DNA of 20,193 nt from Synergistaceae bacterium (GTDB lineage Bacteria > Synergistota > Synergistia > Synergistales > Aminobacteriaceae). How positions within the stretch are numbered: the stretch's first letter is position 1; each line of letters opens with the position of its first letter. Shown in pieces: positions 1 to 8,107 of this stretch. Made by a program: the position numbers and the translations under genes. The stretch covers positions 3,243 through 23,435 of the forward strand of contig JALHFZ010000038.1 in the NCBI GenBank assembly GCA_022837505.1, in the 5' to 3' direction. A model generated the notes under the pieces. It was given only the letters and a program-made list of their open reading frames with translations. It was not told the DNA's origin and did not search any database.

Positions 1-2
1 CC

Positions 3-986
3 TCCCCGGTCCACAAGGCTGCCGCCGATGAAGGCGCTGTCGGCTGCGCCGTAGAGATCGAAGAGCACGCCGATCCTGTCCACCACGAGGATGTCCCACT
101 CGCTTTCTTCCGCCGAGAGCAGGGCGGTCCGGCCGAAGGGGGCGGCGAGTTTTCGAACCTTTTCCGCCCGTTCGGGGTGCCGGGGGACGAGGATGAGCCG
201 GGCTGAGGGAAAAGAGAGGCGGACCCGCCGGAAGGCGTCAAGGACAATCTCGTCCTCCCCTTCATGGGTGCTGCCGGCGAGAAAGAGAGGGTGCTTACCC
301 CCTGCCAGCTCCCTCGCCCGGGTGAGGTCCGTCCCTTTCCGGCGCAGAAGGAGGGCGTCCACCTTGCAGTCGCCCATGACGGAGATCTTTTTTTCCTCTA
401 TGCCGAGGCGGAGCATGACCTCCCGATCGGATTCGGACCGAACGAGCAGAAGGGTGAACTGATCGTAGACGTCCCTCCAGAAGGAGGGAAAGCGGTGAAT
501 GTTCGCCGCCGTCCTGTCGGAAAAGCGGGCGTTCACCATAAAGGCAGGGATCTTTCTTCGGGCCAGGGAAAAGAGCATATTGGGCCAGACCTCCGTCTCG
601 AGGACGACAAAGGCCCTGGGCCGAAGGATATTGAGGGCCCTTGCGACGATCCAGGGGACGTCCCAGGGGTAGTAGATGTGTTCTCCGTAGAGCCCACCCG
701 CCACCCGACCGGCCATCTTCCGGCCCGTTGGGGTGGTGGTGGAGAGGAGGACGTCCTCTGGAGGGTGCCCCCCGCCGGCGAGGGCCGAGAGAAGGGGCGT
801 TGCGGTCTGCACCTCCCCCACGGAGACGGCATGGACCCACAGGGGGTGATCAGGGAAGTTTTTTTTCTTCTCTCCTCGGTAATACCCTCTCCGTTCATCC
901 AGCCCATCGGCGTAGCGCCTCGCGAGCCAGGGAAAAGCTGCCATATAGGCGGCTGAGACGGCGAGGGAGTAGAGGGGAGAGCCCAT
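3..986 (-). CDS. waaA: Kdo transferase WaaA (3-deoxy-D-manno-octulosonic acid transferase), C-terminus cut by window edge
   Basis: WaaA transfers one or more Kdo sugars from CMP-Kdo to the lipid A precursor at the inner face of the cytoplasmic membrane. I read 328 complete codons from an ATG 2 bases after the kdsD stop; the frame stays open off the left edge, and the family usually has about 420 residues. Visible WaaA landmarks are WVHAVSVGEV near residue 50 (with the likely catalytic Glu at 58), LETEVWPN near 129, AGSTHEGEDE near 237, PRHPERAEK near 268, and AFIGGSLVDRG at the cut, just before the expected GGHN motif. No strong Shine-Dalgarno sequence precedes the ATG, so translation probably couples to kdsD. 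The short hydrophobic N-terminus could help membrane contact. Mono- or bifunctionality cannot be told from the sequence. Confidence 0.95.
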   Translation of the reverse strand, partial: MGSPLYSLAVSAAYMAAFPWLARRYADGLDERRGYYRGEKKKNFPDHPLWVHAVSVGEVQTATPLLSALAGGGHPPEDVLLSTTTPTGRKMAGRVAGGLYGEHIYYPWDVPWIVARALNILRPRAFVVLETEVWPNMLFSLARRKIPAFMVNARFSDRTAANIHRFPSFWRDVYDQFTLLLVRSESDREVMLRLGIEEKKISVMGDCKVDALLLRRKGTDLTRARELAGGKHPLFLAGSTHEGEDEIVLDAFRRVRLSFPSARLILVPRHPERAEKVRKLAAPFGRTALLSAEESEWDILVVDRIGVLFDLYGAADSAFIGGSLVDRG

Positions 987-988
987 GA

Positions 989-2047
989 TCAGGCGATGCC
1001 GGCCTTGAGGAGTTCGTGAAGGTGAAGGATGCCCACGGGACGGCGTCCCTCCGCCACGATGATGGCGGAGATCTCCCGCTGCTCCATGACCAGCACCGCC
1101 TCGGCGGCAAGCTTCCGGGGCTCGATGACGAGGGGGGAGGGGTTCATGACCTCCTCCACGGAGAGGGAAAGGCACTCAACTCCTCTTTTCGCCAGAAGGC
1201 GGCGAAGGTCGCCGTCGGTGAAGACCCCGGCGAGTTCGCCGTTGTCATCCACGATGATGGTGGCGCCGTACCCCTTGCTCGTCATCTCGAAGAGGGCGTC
1301 GCTGACGGGAACGGAGAGCCCCACCAGGGGGAGTTTGTCCCCTGACCCCATGACATCCTCCACTCTTGTAAGGAGCCTGCGGCCCAGGGCTCCCCCGGGA
1401 TGGAAGAGGGCGAAATCCTCGGGGCAGAGCCCCCGCAGCTCGGTGACCATCCCGGCGAGGGCGTCGCCGAGGGCGAGCTGGAGGGTGGTGCTGCACAGAG
1501 GAGCGAGGTTCAGGGCATCGCTGTTCGCCTCCGGGTTTTTTTCGTCCGAAGTGGTCAGGGCGCAGAGCCCCGCCTCGGAGAGTACGGAGGAGTCGAGGAC
1601 CACGTCGGCGTTCTGGGCCAGGGGGGAGGAGAGCCCTCCCGTGATGGCGATGATGGGGGCGCCGAGACGTTTGAAATGGGGAAGGATGGAGACCACCTCT
1701 GCGGTGGTGCCGCTGTTGCTCAGTATGAGGGCAGCGTCGTCCCGGCAGACCATGCCGAGGTCGCCGTGGGACCCCTCGGCGGCGTGAAGAAAGAATGAAG
1801 GCGTCCCGAGTGATGCAAGGGTGGCGGCGATCTTTCTGCCGATGATCCCCGATTTTCCCATTCCCACGACCACGAGGCGTCCCCGGCACGACTGAATGAT
1901 CCGGGCCGCCTTGACGAACTCCATCCCCGCCCTGTCGGCCGCCCGGTCTATCTCAGAGGCCTCGGACCGGAGGATGGTCTTTCCCCGCTCGAGAAGGTCT
2001 TCGTCCGTCAGGGTCCGCCCTTCCCGCTCCCAGGGGAGGCAGAACAT
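989..2047 (-). CDS. kdsD: Arabinose-5-phosphate isomerase (KdsD/KpsF family)
   Basis: This enzyme converts ribulose-5-phosphate to arabinose-5-phosphate, the first step of Kdo synthesis in the cytoplasm. The protein has 352 residues when started at the ATG at 2047. A longer reading frame (to 2134) would run into kdsA, while this ATG lies 1 base after the kdsA stop and has GGAAGGGGAG upstream. An N-terminal SIS sugar-isomerase domain shows VVGMGKSG near residue 61, HAAEGSHGDLG near 88, LSNSGTTAE near 109 and HPGGALGRRLL near 216. Two CBS domains follow, roughly 230-282 and 298-349, as in the full-length family. About 16 extra residues (TTSDEKNPEANSDA region) sit between the usual SEA and NLAP segments. 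The flanking kdsA and waaA support a role in Kdo synthesis for LPS rather than a capsule-specific KpsF. Confidence 0.93.
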   Translation of the reverse strand: MFCLPWEREGRTLTDEDLLERGKTILRSEASEIDRAADRAGMEFVKAARIIQSCRGRLVVVGMGKSGIIGRKIAATLASLGTPSFFLHAAEGSHGDLGMVCRDDAALILSNSGTTAEVVSILPHFKRLGAPIIAITGGLSSPLAQNADVVLDSSVLSEAGLCALTTSDEKNPEANSDALNLAPLCSTTLQLALGDALAGMVTELRGLCPEDFALFHPGGALGRRLLTRVEDVMGSGDKLPLVGLSVPVSDALFEMTSKGYGATIIVDDNGELAGVFTDGDLRRLLAKRGVECLSLSVEEVMNPSPLVIEPRKLAAEAVLVMEQREISAIIVAEGRRPVGILHLHELLKAGIA

Positions 2048-2048
2048 A

Positions 2049-2960
2049 TCAGTTCTCCCCTTCCGAGGCCCAGGTGAGGGAAGGCATTCCGAGGCTTCCC
2101 GAGACCACCTCGTGAAGCTCAAGGAGCTGTTCAAGAAGGAAGGGAAGTTTTTTCAGGGGGACGAGGTTCGGCCCGTCGCTCTTCGCCTTTTCGGGGCATG
2201 GGTGGGTCTCGAGAAAGAGGGCGTCGATCCCCGCGGCCACGGCGGCCCGTGCGAGGGGAAGGATGAACCGCCGGTCTCCTCCGCTGGCTCCCCCAGCCGC
2301 GCCGGGCATCTGAACGCTGTGGGTGGCGTCGAAGACCACCGGGCACCCGAGGGAGCGCATGAGGGAGAGGGAACGCATATCCACCACGAGCTGGCCGTAC
2401 CCCATAAAGGTCCCCCGCTCGCAGAGAAGCACGGAGGAGGCACCGCCCCCCCGGCACTTCTCCACCACGTGCTTCATGTCATGAGGGCTCAGAAACTGGG
2501 CCTTCTTCACGTGGAGGGGCTTGCCCGTGGCCGCCGCGGCGAGGAGGAGGTCCGTCTGGCGGCAGAGGAAGGCGGGGATCTGGAGGATATCCACATACCG
2601 GGCGGCGGGCTCGGCCTGGCAGGACTCGTGGATATCCGTCATGACGGGAACGCCCGCCCTGCGCCCGATTTCCGCGAGCTGCTCGAGCCCCTCCTCCATC
2701 CCCGGCCCCCGGAAGGAATCGAGGGACGTCCGGTTGGCCTTGTCGAAGGAGGCCTTGAAGACATAGGATATGCCGAGGGGTGCGCAGATATCCCGGACGG
2801 TCTCGGCGATTTCGAGCCCCAGCTCGGGGGTTTCGAGGGAGCAGGGGCCGGCGAGGAGGACAAACCCTCCGTCGCCGATGGTGAAGTTCCACCGCTTTTC
2901 CGGCGAGGGGTCGGCAACAGGTACGGCAAGAAATTCATCCGCCAGTTTTTTCACAATCAC
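2049..2960 (-). CDS. kdsA: Kdo-8-phosphate synthase (2-dehydro-3-deoxyphosphooctonate aldolase)
   Basis: KdsA condenses phosphoenolpyruvate with arabinose-5-phosphate to give Kdo-8-phosphate, the step between KdsD and KdsC. The protein has 303 residues and family hallmarks in order: LLAGPCSLE near 35, FKASFDKANR near 68, DILQIPAFLCRQTDLL near 124, CERG near 180, DATHS near 211 and LETHPCPEKAKSDGPN near 250. The Cys in AGPC (residue 40), with His214, Glu251 and Asp262, matches the metal-binding set of the metal-dependent class (Aquifex type); E. coli-type enzymes have Asn in place of the Cys. The start is a GTG, with AGGAG 10 bases upstream. Two ATGs between them are out of frame and too close to the Shine-Dalgarno. 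A 40-base gap separates it from the lpxK fusion. Confidence 0.96.
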   Translation of the reverse strand: MIVKKLADEFLAVPVADPSPEKRWNFTIGDGGFVLLAGPCSLETPELGLEIAETVRDICAPLGISYVFKASFDKANRTSLDSFRGPGMEEGLEQLAEIGRRAGVPVMTDIHESCQAEPAARYVDILQIPAFLCRQTDLLLAAAATGKPLHVKKAQFLSPHDMKHVVEKCRGGGASSVLLCERGTFMGYGQLVVDMRSLSLMRSLGCPVVFDATHSVQMPGAAGGASGGDRRFILPLARAAVAAGIDALFLETHPCPEKAKSDGPNLVPLKKLPFLLEQLLELHEVVSGSLGMPSLTWASEGEN

Positions 2961-3000
2961 GGTTCATCATCTCCTGATTTTTTACGAAATCCGCAGCAGT

Positions 3001-5220
3001 CTATTCAACGGGCAATTTCTCCGGGGACGCGCTCCAGGCCCCCCTGAGCCGGTCATAGACGCGGCACCGGAGGTCCCACCCCATCTCTGAGGCGGCAAAC
3101 TCCACCACGCTGTCTAGGGCTCCCGGTCCGCCCAGCCGTTCCTGCCCCTCCCGGGCCATGGAGAGTCGGAGGGGTTCGTCCGTAAGGATGCTCAGGGCGC
3201 CTTCTGCGAGATTGCGGGGGGTGGGCGGCACAAGAAGTTCCGATCCGCCCAGAAGCTTTTTCTGGACAAACTTCCCCTTCTCCTCGATGGAGACCACCGG
3301 GACCCCCATTCCGGCGCATACCTGGTTTGCCGTACCCCCCAGGCCCAGAAGAAGGTGGGCGCTCCCGGTGACCGAGGGGAGGGGGCCGAAGTAGAGGGGG
3401 ACGGAGATCTCCCCTTTGCGGATCTCCTCCTCCTCCCGGAAGAAGAGCCACCCCTCGCAGGCGGCGAGGAGCTCCGTCATGTCGAGGGTGGGGGCCACTA
3501 CCATGAGGTACGAACAGGGCAGAGATTCGGTGAGCAGCTCCGCAGCGTCAAGGAGCAGCTTCACGTCCTCGTAGGCCCTTCTTCTGCTGCCGGGAAGAAG
3601 GAGGACGTGGGGCACCCCCTCCGCTCCCCACGGGACTTCTTCAATGGTCTCCCGGTCCCGCGTCCAGGTCATGCGGCTGCGGTATTTCAGCAGAAAGCGT
3701 TCGAGCCGCCAGTGGCCGCTCAGGTAGACCGTCTTGGCCGTCGCCACGAGGACGGGCATCCTCCCCTGCCCCCAGAGGGCGTGGAGGAGAAGATAGACGT
3801 CCCCCACGCACAGGGGGGTACGGAGGGACGTCCGCAGCTTCTTCCACGCCGCGATCTGCCGGGCGATTGACCGGAGAAGGCCTGACCGGAGGTCCCTCCA
3901 CAGATCGGAGAGGTGGTATTTGCTGACCCCGCCGCTGGGGGAATCCTCGGGGATGGAGTCCACCCGGATCCCCTCCCTGGTGTAGTGCTGGCCGCTCCCG
4001 ACGATGGGGAAGGCGGCGATATCAGCCGCGGGAAAGCGGGCGGCGAGCTTCCGGGCCAGGAGGGAGCCGATGGCGTCCTCGCCGTAGCCGTTGGAGGCAA
4101 CGACGATCTTCGGCTGAAGGACCCGGGCGAGGGCGTCTTTGAACCGTTCTTCATCGTCCAGGACGGTGGATACCAGGGGGACGAAGATGTCCCGGGAGGG
4201 ACGCCACCCCGGAGGAAGATTGTATATATCCTTCTCCGTGCAGGTCATGGCCTCTCCTCCGCACTCCCCCAGGGAGGCCTCGAGAAGGTCCATATCCTCC
4301 CTCCGGTAGCGGTGATGGTCCTTGAAGCGGTGTTCCCGGCTGATCTCGACCCCCTGATGTTCGAGGGAGCACCGGAAGCTCTCGGGGCTTCCTATGGCCG
4401 AGAAGGCCAGGGCTGAGGAGGGCCCTTCCTTCTCGAAATTCTTCCACGTGCCGTTCCACCGCCTCCAGGAGAGGAGGGAGAGCCGGGAGAAGAAGATATT
4501 CTCCGCCGGAACGATGCGGCCGATCTCTTCGGTCAGCAGGGCAAGCTGTTCCGGAGAGACCTGGTCGGCCTTGGTGATCACCACGAGGGAGGCCCGGGCG
4601 AGGACCGAGGGGGGCTCCCGCAGAATTCCCGCCGGAAGGGTCCATCCGTTTCCGAAGGGAGAACAGGCATCCACAAGGGCGATGTCGGCATCCCGCCCCA
4701 TGCGGCGGTGCTGAAAGGCGTCATCCGCCACGACGAGCTCCACCTGCCGTTCCACGAGGGCGTCCACGTCCCGGAGGCGGTCCTTCGATACGGCCACGGG
4801 GACATTCTGAAGGCGGGTGGCCAGGAGGAGGGGTTCGTCCCCCACGAGCTCCCGAAGGCGGCCCATCTCATCCTCCCGCCCTTCCCGGGTCTCCTCTCCG
4901 GGGCCGAAGGAGACCACCACCGGGTCAACAGTCTTGCCGCCGTACCCCCGGCTGACGATCCCCACGGAAATTTCCGCGTCAAGAAGCATCCGGCAGAGCA
5001 TCTCCACGAAGGGGGTCTTGTTCGTTCCCCCGAGGGTGATGTTCCCCACGCTGATCACCGGCAGAGGGGGCTCGGTGATCCGGACGAGGCCGTGGTCGAA
5101 GGCGAAGTTCCGCAGGGCGATGACGCTCCGGGCTATGAGTCCGAGGGGGTAGGTGACGGCCCAGGGGGAAAAGGGGCGCTCTCCCCGGGCGAAGGCGAGA
5201 TAGCTCTTCAGCAGGCTCAC
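3001..5220 (-). CDS. lpxK: Fusion: tetraacyldisaccharide 4'-kinase (LpxK) plus C-terminal LpxB-like glycosyltransferase-fold domain
   Basis: The protein has 739 residues, over twice the usual LpxK length of about 330. Residues 1-370 are LpxK, the kinase that phosphorylates the 4' position of the lipid A disaccharide. It shows SVGNITLGGTNKTP (P-loop, 57-70), SRGYGG near 90, GDEPLLLA near 127, DDAFQH at 166-171, FKDHHRY near 299 and TEKDIYNL near 328. Residues 371-739 begin VVASNGYGEDAIGSLLA and contain PIVGSGQHY, LLLPGSRRRAYEDV and GLGGTANQVCAGMGVPVVS. These resemble the uncharacterised LpxB-related proteins known from cyanobacteria (TIGR03492-like, by memory). The P-loop has Asn where Gly usually precedes Lys, and DDGFQH is DDAFQH. 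The start is GTG, overlapping the msbA stop by 4 bases, with GGGGGAG 5 bases upstream. I am sure of the LpxK half; the role of the second domain is unknown. Confidence 0.9.
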   Translation of the reverse strand: MSLLKSYLAFARGERPFSPWAVTYPLGLIARSVIALRNFAFDHGLVRITEPPLPVISVGNITLGGTNKTPFVEMLCRMLLDAEISVGIVSRGYGGKTVDPVVVSFGPGEETREGREDEMGRLRELVGDEPLLLATRLQNVPVAVSKDRLRDVDALVERQVELVVADDAFQHRRMGRDADIALVDACSPFGNGWTLPAGILREPPSVLARASLVVITKADQVSPEQLALLTEEIGRIVPAENIFFSRLSLLSWRRWNGTWKNFEKEGPSSALAFSAIGSPESFRCSLEHQGVEISREHRFKDHHRYRREDMDLLEASLGECGGEAMTCTEKDIYNLPPGWRPSRDIFVPLVSTVLDDEERFKDALARVLQPKIVVASNGYGEDAIGSLLARKLAARFPAADIAAFPIVGSGQHYTREGIRVDSIPEDSPSGGVSKYHLSDLWRDLRSGLLRSIARQIAAWKKLRTSLRTPLCVGDVYLLLHALWGQGRMPVLVATAKTVYLSGHWRLERFLLKYRSRMTWTRDRETIEEVPWGAEGVPHVLLLPGSRRRAYEDVKLLLDAAELLTESLPCSYLMVVAPTLDMTELLAACEGWLFFREEEEIRKGEISVPLYFGPLPSVTGSAHLLLGLGGTANQVCAGMGVPVVSIEEKGKFVQKKLLGGSELLVPPTPRNLAEGALSILTDEPLRLSMAREGQERLGGPGALDSVVEFAASEMGWDLRCRVYDRLRGAWSASPEKLPVE

Positions 5221-7001
5221 CGCTGCTCCCCCTTCTGCCTCTCCTCCGGCTCCTCCCGGAAGAACTGAAGGTCGTAAAGCCTGCGGTAGAGCCCTCCCTG
5301 GGCCATGAGCTCTCCATGGCTCCCCTGTTCGGCGATCATGCCCTTATCTATGACGATGATCCTGTCGGCATTCCGGATGGTGGAGAGGCGGTGGGCGATC
5401 AGGAAGGAGGTCCGCCCCTTCATGGCGGCGTTCATGGCCTCCTGAACCTGCCGCTCAACCTCGAGGTCAAGGGAGGAGGTGGCCTCGTCGAGGATGAGTA
5501 TCCGGGGGTTGCGCACTACCGCCCGGGCGATGGCGATCCGCTGCCGCTGCCCGCCGCTGAGGGTGACCCCCCGCTCCCCCACCTCGGTGAGATAGCCGTC
5601 GGTGAGCCCCGAGATGAAGGTGTGAATTCCCGCGATCTTCGCCGCCGATTCTATCTCCCCGGGAGAGAGCTCGGGCAGTCCGTAGGAGATGTTGAAGGCG
5701 ATCGTCCCCTTGAGGAGCAGGGATTCCTGGGGGACGATGCCGATCTGCTTCCGCAGTTCCCGGAGGTCCACAGTCCGCACATCCGTTCCGTCCACGAGGA
5801 CGGAGCCGCTGTCGGGGTCGTAGAACCTCGGTATCAGGTCAACGAGGGTGGATTTGCCCGACCCTGTGGGCCCCACAAGGGCGATCCGCTCCCCCGGCAA
5901 TACGTCGAGGGAGATCTTCGAGAGGACCGGCGTGTCCGCCACGTAGGAGAAGGAGACGTTTTTGAAGGTGACCCTCCCCTTGAGCACCCCGAGAGGACGG
6001 GGGTCAGCAGGAGTGGTGATCTCCCCCGGGATGTCCAGAAGGCTGAATATTCTGTCGGCGGCGGCGAGGCCAAGCTGCATGGAGCTCACCACCGAGGTGA
6101 AGACCCGGATGGGCTGAACGAGAAAGCCGAGATAGCCGAGAAAGGCGATGAGTTCCCCCGGAGAGAGCTCCCCCCGCACGACCTCCCTGCCGCCGAGCCA
6201 CAGAATTACCGAGAGGGCGGCGATGAGGACCACTTCGATCAACCCCGTGAGGACGGCCTGGACCTGGACGCCCTTCATCACCGCCCTGAAGTTGTCGGAA
6301 TTCGTCCGGCGGAACCGCCCCAGCTCAAGATCCTCCGTGGCGAAGGACCGGACGATGCGGATCGCTCCGAAGGCCTCCTGGACAACCGCAGAGAGGGCCG
6401 CCAGCTCTTTTTGAATGGCGTGCCCCACGATCCGGAGCTTTTTCGCCGCCCGGTCGAGGATAAGAAAGGTCAGGGGAAGGATGGCGAAGGTGATGAGGGT
6501 GAGCTTCCAGTTGATGTAGAACAGAAACCCCACCATTCCGAGAAAGGTGACGGACTGAACGATGAGGTTCACCACCACTGAGGTGACGAGGTTCTGAAGG
6601 ATGGTCACGTCGTTGGTGATCCGGGACATGAGTTCGCCGAGGCGCTTTCCGTAGAGGTACCGGAGGGACATTCGCTGGAGATGGTCGTAGAGGCGGAGGC
6701 GCAGGTCCATGACCACGTTCTGCCCCACCCAGTTCATGAGGTACTGGTGGCCGTAGGAGGCGAGCCCCTTGACGGCGAAGAGGGCCACGAGAAGAAGGGG
6801 CAGGGTATTGAGCATGGCGAGGTCCTTCTCGATGAGCACCTCGTCCACCACGTTCTTGAGAAGCCACGGGGGGACCACCGTGCAGGCCGAGGCAAGGAGC
6901 ATGAAGGCCAGGGCGAGAAAAAAACGCTTCTTATAGGGTCCGGCAAAGGCCAGGAGGCGGGGGTAGACGGACCGGGGGGTAGTTTTTTCTTTGCTGTTCA
7001 T
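5217..7001 (-). CDS. msbA: Lipid A/LPS flippase, ABC transporter MsbA
   Basis: This is a half-size ABC exporter of 594 residues with a membrane domain (about 1-325) and a nucleotide-binding domain (about 340-580), as in MsbA, which flips Kdo-lipid A across the inner membrane using ATP. The ATPase motifs are complete: GPTGSGKST (377-385), Q-loop IVPQES near 422, signature LSGGQRQR at 481-488, Walker B ILILDEATSSLD at 501-512 and H-loop IAHRLST near 535. Sequence alone does not separate MsbA from multidrug exporters. Its place between lpxB-type genes and lpxK makes lipid A the likely cargo. It starts at an ATG in an ATGA overlap with the upstream gene and ends in a 4-base overlap with the LpxK fusion. 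The nearest Shine-Dalgarno-like AAAGGA is rather far, so translation is probably coupled. Confidence 0.92.
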   Translation of the reverse strand: MNSKEKTTPRSVYPRLLAFAGPYKKRFFLALAFMLLASACTVVPPWLLKNVVDEVLIEKDLAMLNTLPLLLVALFAVKGLASYGHQYLMNWVGQNVVMDLRLRLYDHLQRMSLRYLYGKRLGELMSRITNDVTILQNLVTSVVVNLIVQSVTFLGMVGFLFYINWKLTLITFAILPLTFLILDRAAKKLRIVGHAIQKELAALSAVVQEAFGAIRIVRSFATEDLELGRFRRTNSDNFRAVMKGVQVQAVLTGLIEVVLIAALSVILWLGGREVVRGELSPGELIAFLGYLGFLVQPIRVFTSVVSSMQLGLAAADRIFSLLDIPGEITTPADPRPLGVLKGRVTFKNVSFSYVADTPVLSKISLDVLPGERIALVGPTGSGKSTLVDLIPRFYDPDSGSVLVDGTDVRTVDLRELRKQIGIVPQESLLLKGTIAFNISYGLPELSPGEIESAAKIAGIHTFISGLTDGYLTEVGERGVTLSGGQRQRIAIARAVVRNPRILILDEATSSLDLEVERQVQEAMNAAMKGRTSFLIAHRLSTIRNADRIIVIDKGMIAEQGSHGELMAQGGLYRRLYDLQFFREEPEERQKGEQR

Positions 7002-8107
7002 CGGGGAAGGGACATCCTTTCGATTTCATCGCTCAGCCTGCGGGCTGCTCCCGGAGGTGCGAAGCGGGAGAGGGCGGTCAGGGTCTTTCTGGTCCCGGCC
7101 AGCCAGGGGCGATCCCGGAGACGGCTCGCCGTCCTCGCGGCGGCCTCCTCGGGGGAGAACTCGCCGATCATCTCATCCACAAGCTCCCGTCCCGCCAGGC
7201 GGTTCGGCCAGGCGAGAAAGCCCGCTTTCCGCCCCTTCGCCCTGAGGAGGCTGTTTCGAAGGGATTCCCCCACCAGGGGGAGGGAGACCGCCAGCCCCAT
7301 AAGGCCGTTCAGGGGGACGGTTTTCAGGGCGGAAAAGGGGACGAGGGTCAGGAAGGGGATCCCCCGGTGAAGCAGTTCCAGGGTGTTCGTGCCGGGCTGG
7401 GTGACGGCGAAATCCACACCGGAAAAGGCCCCTTCCTCTCCCCCCCGGACGGGGAAAAACCCCGCGTCCTTCCAGAGATGCTCCTCATCCGTCCGGGCGA
7501 AGGGGGAGAGAAGTATCCGGAATCCCATGGCGGGGAACTCCCCCTCGAGGGCCTCCTTCATCCGGCGGAAGAAGGGGAGGGCGAGGATCCTGATATTCTC
7601 CCGGCTGCCGGGGAAAAAGGCCACAAGGGGTCTTCCCCCTCCCGCGGGGACGGCAGGGGCTTCCCCCCGGAGCTCAAGGTCATCGGCCACTAGGTCCCCC
7701 ACGGCCGTGGCACCGGGAATCCCCTCCGCCATGGAGGGAAAGGCCGTATAGACCCCTGAGCAGCGGCCCATCCCCCGTTTTTTTCCGTAGGCGTAGCAGA
7801 GAAGGGGTACCCCGCCGAGACGGGCCATCATCCTGCCCCAGAGCAGGTCTCCTCCGAGCTGCACGATGCAGTCCGTATTCCGGGCCTCGCCGGCCAGTCT
7901 CCCCAGATCCCCGAGGGAGGAGGGCGGAGGAAGCACCCTGCGGGCACCCAGGGCCTCCGCAATCCTTTTCTCCTCGCCGCAGGCGAACTGGCAGGGAAGA
8001 AGGGCGATGGTGGCGGAGATCCCCCGTTTTCCAAGCTCCCTCAGGAGGGGGCGGACCCACCCCCAGAGTTCTCCCGGGCCGTTGGTGAGGAGGGTGAGCT
8101 TTCTCAT
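6998..8107 (-). CDS. LpxB-like glycosyltransferase-fold protein of unknown function
   Basis: The protein has 369 residues and no recognised assigned role. Its N-terminus (LTNGPGELWGWVRPLL, residues 7-22) resembles the SNGPGE-WVRP start of LpxB-related proteins that I recall from cyanobacteria. FFPGSRENIRI (164-174) and TQPGTNTLELLHRGIPF (236-252) correspond to the LLPGSR and SGTATLE segments of the GT-B-fold LpxB/MurG type. VQLGGDLLWG near 82 would be the end of the N-terminal Rossmann half. It differs too much from the adjacent true LpxB (for example no GEASGD-type opening or VWAWR) to be a simple duplicate. It overlaps lpxB and msbA by 4 bases on each side, so it is made together with the lipid A enzymes. 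It may add a sugar to lipid A or the core, or it may have lost enzymatic activity; both are inference. Confidence 0.72.
   Translation of the reverse strand: MRKLTLLTNGPGELWGWVRPLLRELGKRGISATIALLPCQFACGEEKRIAEALGARRVLPPPSSLGDLGRLAGEARNTDCIVQLGGDLLWGRMMARLGGVPLLCYAYGKKRGMGRCSGVYTAFPSMAEGIPGATAVGDLVADDLELRGEAPAVPAGGGRPLVAFFPGSRENIRILALPFFRRMKEALEGEFPAMGFRILLSPFARTDEEHLWKDAGFFPVRGGEEGAFSGVDFAVTQPGTNTLELLHRGIPFLTLVPFSALKTVPLNGLMGLAVSLPLVGESLRNSLLRAKGRKAGFLAWPNRLAGRELVDEMIGEFSPEEAAARTASRLRDRPWLAGTRKTLTALSRFAPPGAARRLSDEIERMSLPR

Noticed and set aside
295..907. Two minus-strand frames in the left 1 kb without family similarity
   Set aside because: They are in other frames than waaA, whose frame runs open off the window edge and carries all WaaA motifs.
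1896..3047. Long plus-strand open frame of 383 codons
   Set aside because: It lies opposite kdsD, kdsA and the end of the lpxK fusion, all with clear family motifs. High GC makes stop codons rare in the opposite strand, and its translation shows no recognisable domain.
5316..6581. Plus-strand open frame of 421 codons
   Set aside because: It is the mirror of msbA, whose ATPase motifs are complete; the translation is a charged, Gly/Asp/Glu-rich sequence without motifs.
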